In this document: positions 5,927 through 6,971 of the stretch, one piece after another | Layout of the letters: every line of letters starts with the position of its first letter | Numbering within the stretch: the first letter of the stretch is position 1 | NCBI RefSeq assembly: GCF_020216685.1 | Contig: NZ_JAIWNS010000232.1 | Span: 1 to 6,971 of the forward strand | Reading direction: 5' to 3' | Source of the DNA: Methanospirillum hungatei | GTDB lineage: Archaea; Halobacteriota; Methanomicrobia; Methanomicrobiales; Methanospirillaceae | Length of the DNA stretch: 6,971 nucleotides | Position numbers and translations under genes: made by a program | Notes under the pieces: generated by a model | Database searches by the model: none | Told to the model about the DNA's origin: nothing | The model's input: the letters and a program-made list of their open reading frames with translations, nothing else

Positions 5927-6971
5927 ATGAACCGAATATTTTTTCTTAGTATTCTCTTCATTTTGCTATTTGGACTATCTGCTCAAACCTCATTTGCTGA
6001 AGATAGTGCAGATGAATGGTATGAACAGGGGAACGCATACTTTAATGAAAGTAAATATGATGAAGCATTGGAGGCATATGACAAGGCATTACAGCTAAAT
6101 CAAAACTTTACAAGCGCATGGATAGCAAAAGGAATAACTCATCAGAAATTAGGTGAGGACGAACTCGCTCTGGATACTCTGAAGACTGTAATAGAAATTG
6201 ATCCTGAAGATGCAAACGGATGGTTTGTTTTTGGTTCTCTCTATTTTGAACTTGGCAAATATTCAGAGGCTGTAGATGCCTTCAGGAATGCCGTACGGAT
6301 CAAACCAATATATAGTGAAGCGTGGAATTATCTTGGCAACTCTCTTTTCATCCAAGGATTATTTGCAGATGCAGCCGATGCATACCAAAAAACATTAGAG
6401 ATTGATCCCGAGCATAAAAATGCCAGAGATGGAATAAATATGACACAAGAAGCAATTCATAATCAGGCAAAGGGATGGAAATATATCGGAGATTACCTGT
6501 ATGGTGAAGGAAAATTCATTGATGCCCTGAATGCCTACAATCAGTCTCTTCTTTATGACCCGACATATACTGCAGTGCAAACAAATCTGAATACAACCAT
6601 AGGTGCACTACAGGATCCTGAAAAGGCAATGCTCAGTTCTGCAATATTCTCATTGATGTTTGGAGATTATGATTCAGCCCTGAAGGGATATGAAAAAGTC
6701 ATTCGCATTTACCCGAATTCATCTGATGCCTGGTCTGGGATGGGTATGACACTGCAAAAGATGAAACGATTCGAAGCATCTGAGCATGCATACAGAGAGG
6801 CAATAAAACTCGAACCTGAAGATGATAAAATTTGGAAAAATTTGGGAGATTTGTTAATCCTGACGGGGAAATTAAATGAAGCTCGTAGTACTTATGAACA
6901 GGCTCTTTCTCTAAATCCGGCAAATATGGAAGTCAGGGAACTACTTGAGCAAAAATTCAATAATACGAGTG
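5927..6971 (+). CDS. Exported tetratricopeptide-repeat (TPR) protein, partial at right edge
   Basis: A frame read from the ATG at 5927 stays open for 348 codons to the window end. Residues 1-24 (MNRIFFLSILFILLFGLSAQ then TSFA) are a signal peptide with a likely cut after FA, so the protein works outside the membrane. About eight TPR units of 34 residues follow: four in tandem from about residue 28 to 163 (for example WYEQGNAYFNESKYDEALEA), a fifth near 181-214 after a 17-residue spacer, and three more towards the edge after a second spacer (DAWSGMGMTLQKMKRFEASE, then IWKNLGDLLILTGKLNEARS). The consensus positions W/Y-G-Y-A-DP are well kept. TPR arrays form a helical scaffold for protein binding; the partner is unknown and no other domain is visible. 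An ATG at 5922 is followed at once by a stop, so 5927 is used. No Shine-Dalgarno site is seen. The gene is divergent from the DUF642-like gene, and its first bases overlap the start-less upstream extension of that frame. Confidence 0.9.
   Translation, partial: MNRIFFLSILFILLFGLSAQTSFAEDSADEWYEQGNAYFNESKYDEALEAYDKALQLNQNFTSAWIAKGITHQKLGEDELALDTLKTVIEIDPEDANGWFVFGSLYFELGKYSEAVDAFRNAVRIKPIYSEAWNYLGNSLFIQGLFADAADAYQKTLEIDPEHKNARDGINMTQEAIHNQAKGWKYIGDYLYGEGKFIDALNAYNQSLLYDPTYTAVQTNLNTTIGALQDPEKAMLSSAIFSLMFGDYDSALKGYEKVIRIYPNSSDAWSGMGMTLQKMKRFEASEHAYREAIKLEPEDDKIWKNLGDLLILTGKLNEARSTYEQALSLNPANMEVRELLEQKFNNTS

Noticed and set aside
6395..6923. Two minus-strand open frames of 61 and 74 codons
   Set aside because: Both are antisense to the TPR gene, which keeps regular 34-residue repeats right across them.
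1..6971. CRISPR array, tRNA, rRNA or riboswitch
   Set aside because: No regularly spaced repeats, tRNA-like cloverleaf or conserved rRNA segments were noticed by eye on either strand.

Overview
The window looks archaeal, most likely a methanogen of the Methanomicrobiales and possibly Methanospirillum-like. The grounds are indirect. There is a chemoreceptor with stacked HAMP units, a PAS sensor, secreted TPR and DUF642-type surface proteins, T-rich gene ends, few Shine-Dalgarno sites, and fairly A+T-rich DNA with a RelE-type toxin and IS110 debris. No rRNA, tRNA or CRISPR array was seen.

Layout, left to right. Positions 1-2649 carry two minus-strand signalling genes read in the order chemoreceptor (2649 to 610) then PAS sensor (564 leftwards, running off the window). 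They are separated by about 45 nt and are probably co-transcribed. Positions 2779-3808 are a decayed accessory patch, all on the minus strand. It holds a RelE-family toxin gene split by a one-base frameshift, a 30-codon orphan frame just upstream of it, the C-terminal remnant of an IS110-family transposase with several stops, and a 13-codon fragment of a second RelE-type toxin. No coding function is evident in 3809-3918.

Positions 3919-5945 hold two minus-strand genes for probable surface proteins. One is an unrecognised 303-residue secreted protein with evenly spaced cysteines. The other is a DUF642 / choice-of-anchor-C-like protein whose reading frame runs upstream of its first ATG without a start codon, so it appears to have lost its 5' end. 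A divergent plus-strand gene beginning at 5927 encodes an exported TPR protein that runs off the right edge; it was found by direct reading because it has no stop inside the window.

Functionally, the left part is environmental sensing (receptor plus PAS sensor) and the right part is cell-envelope or extracellular proteins. The middle is a small graveyard of toxin and transposon pieces, which marks the locus as recombination-prone. I do not see a clearly new multi-gene system. The most notable points are the frameshifted but otherwise well-preserved toxin, the truncated surface-protein gene under the TPR gene start, and the orphan secreted protein.
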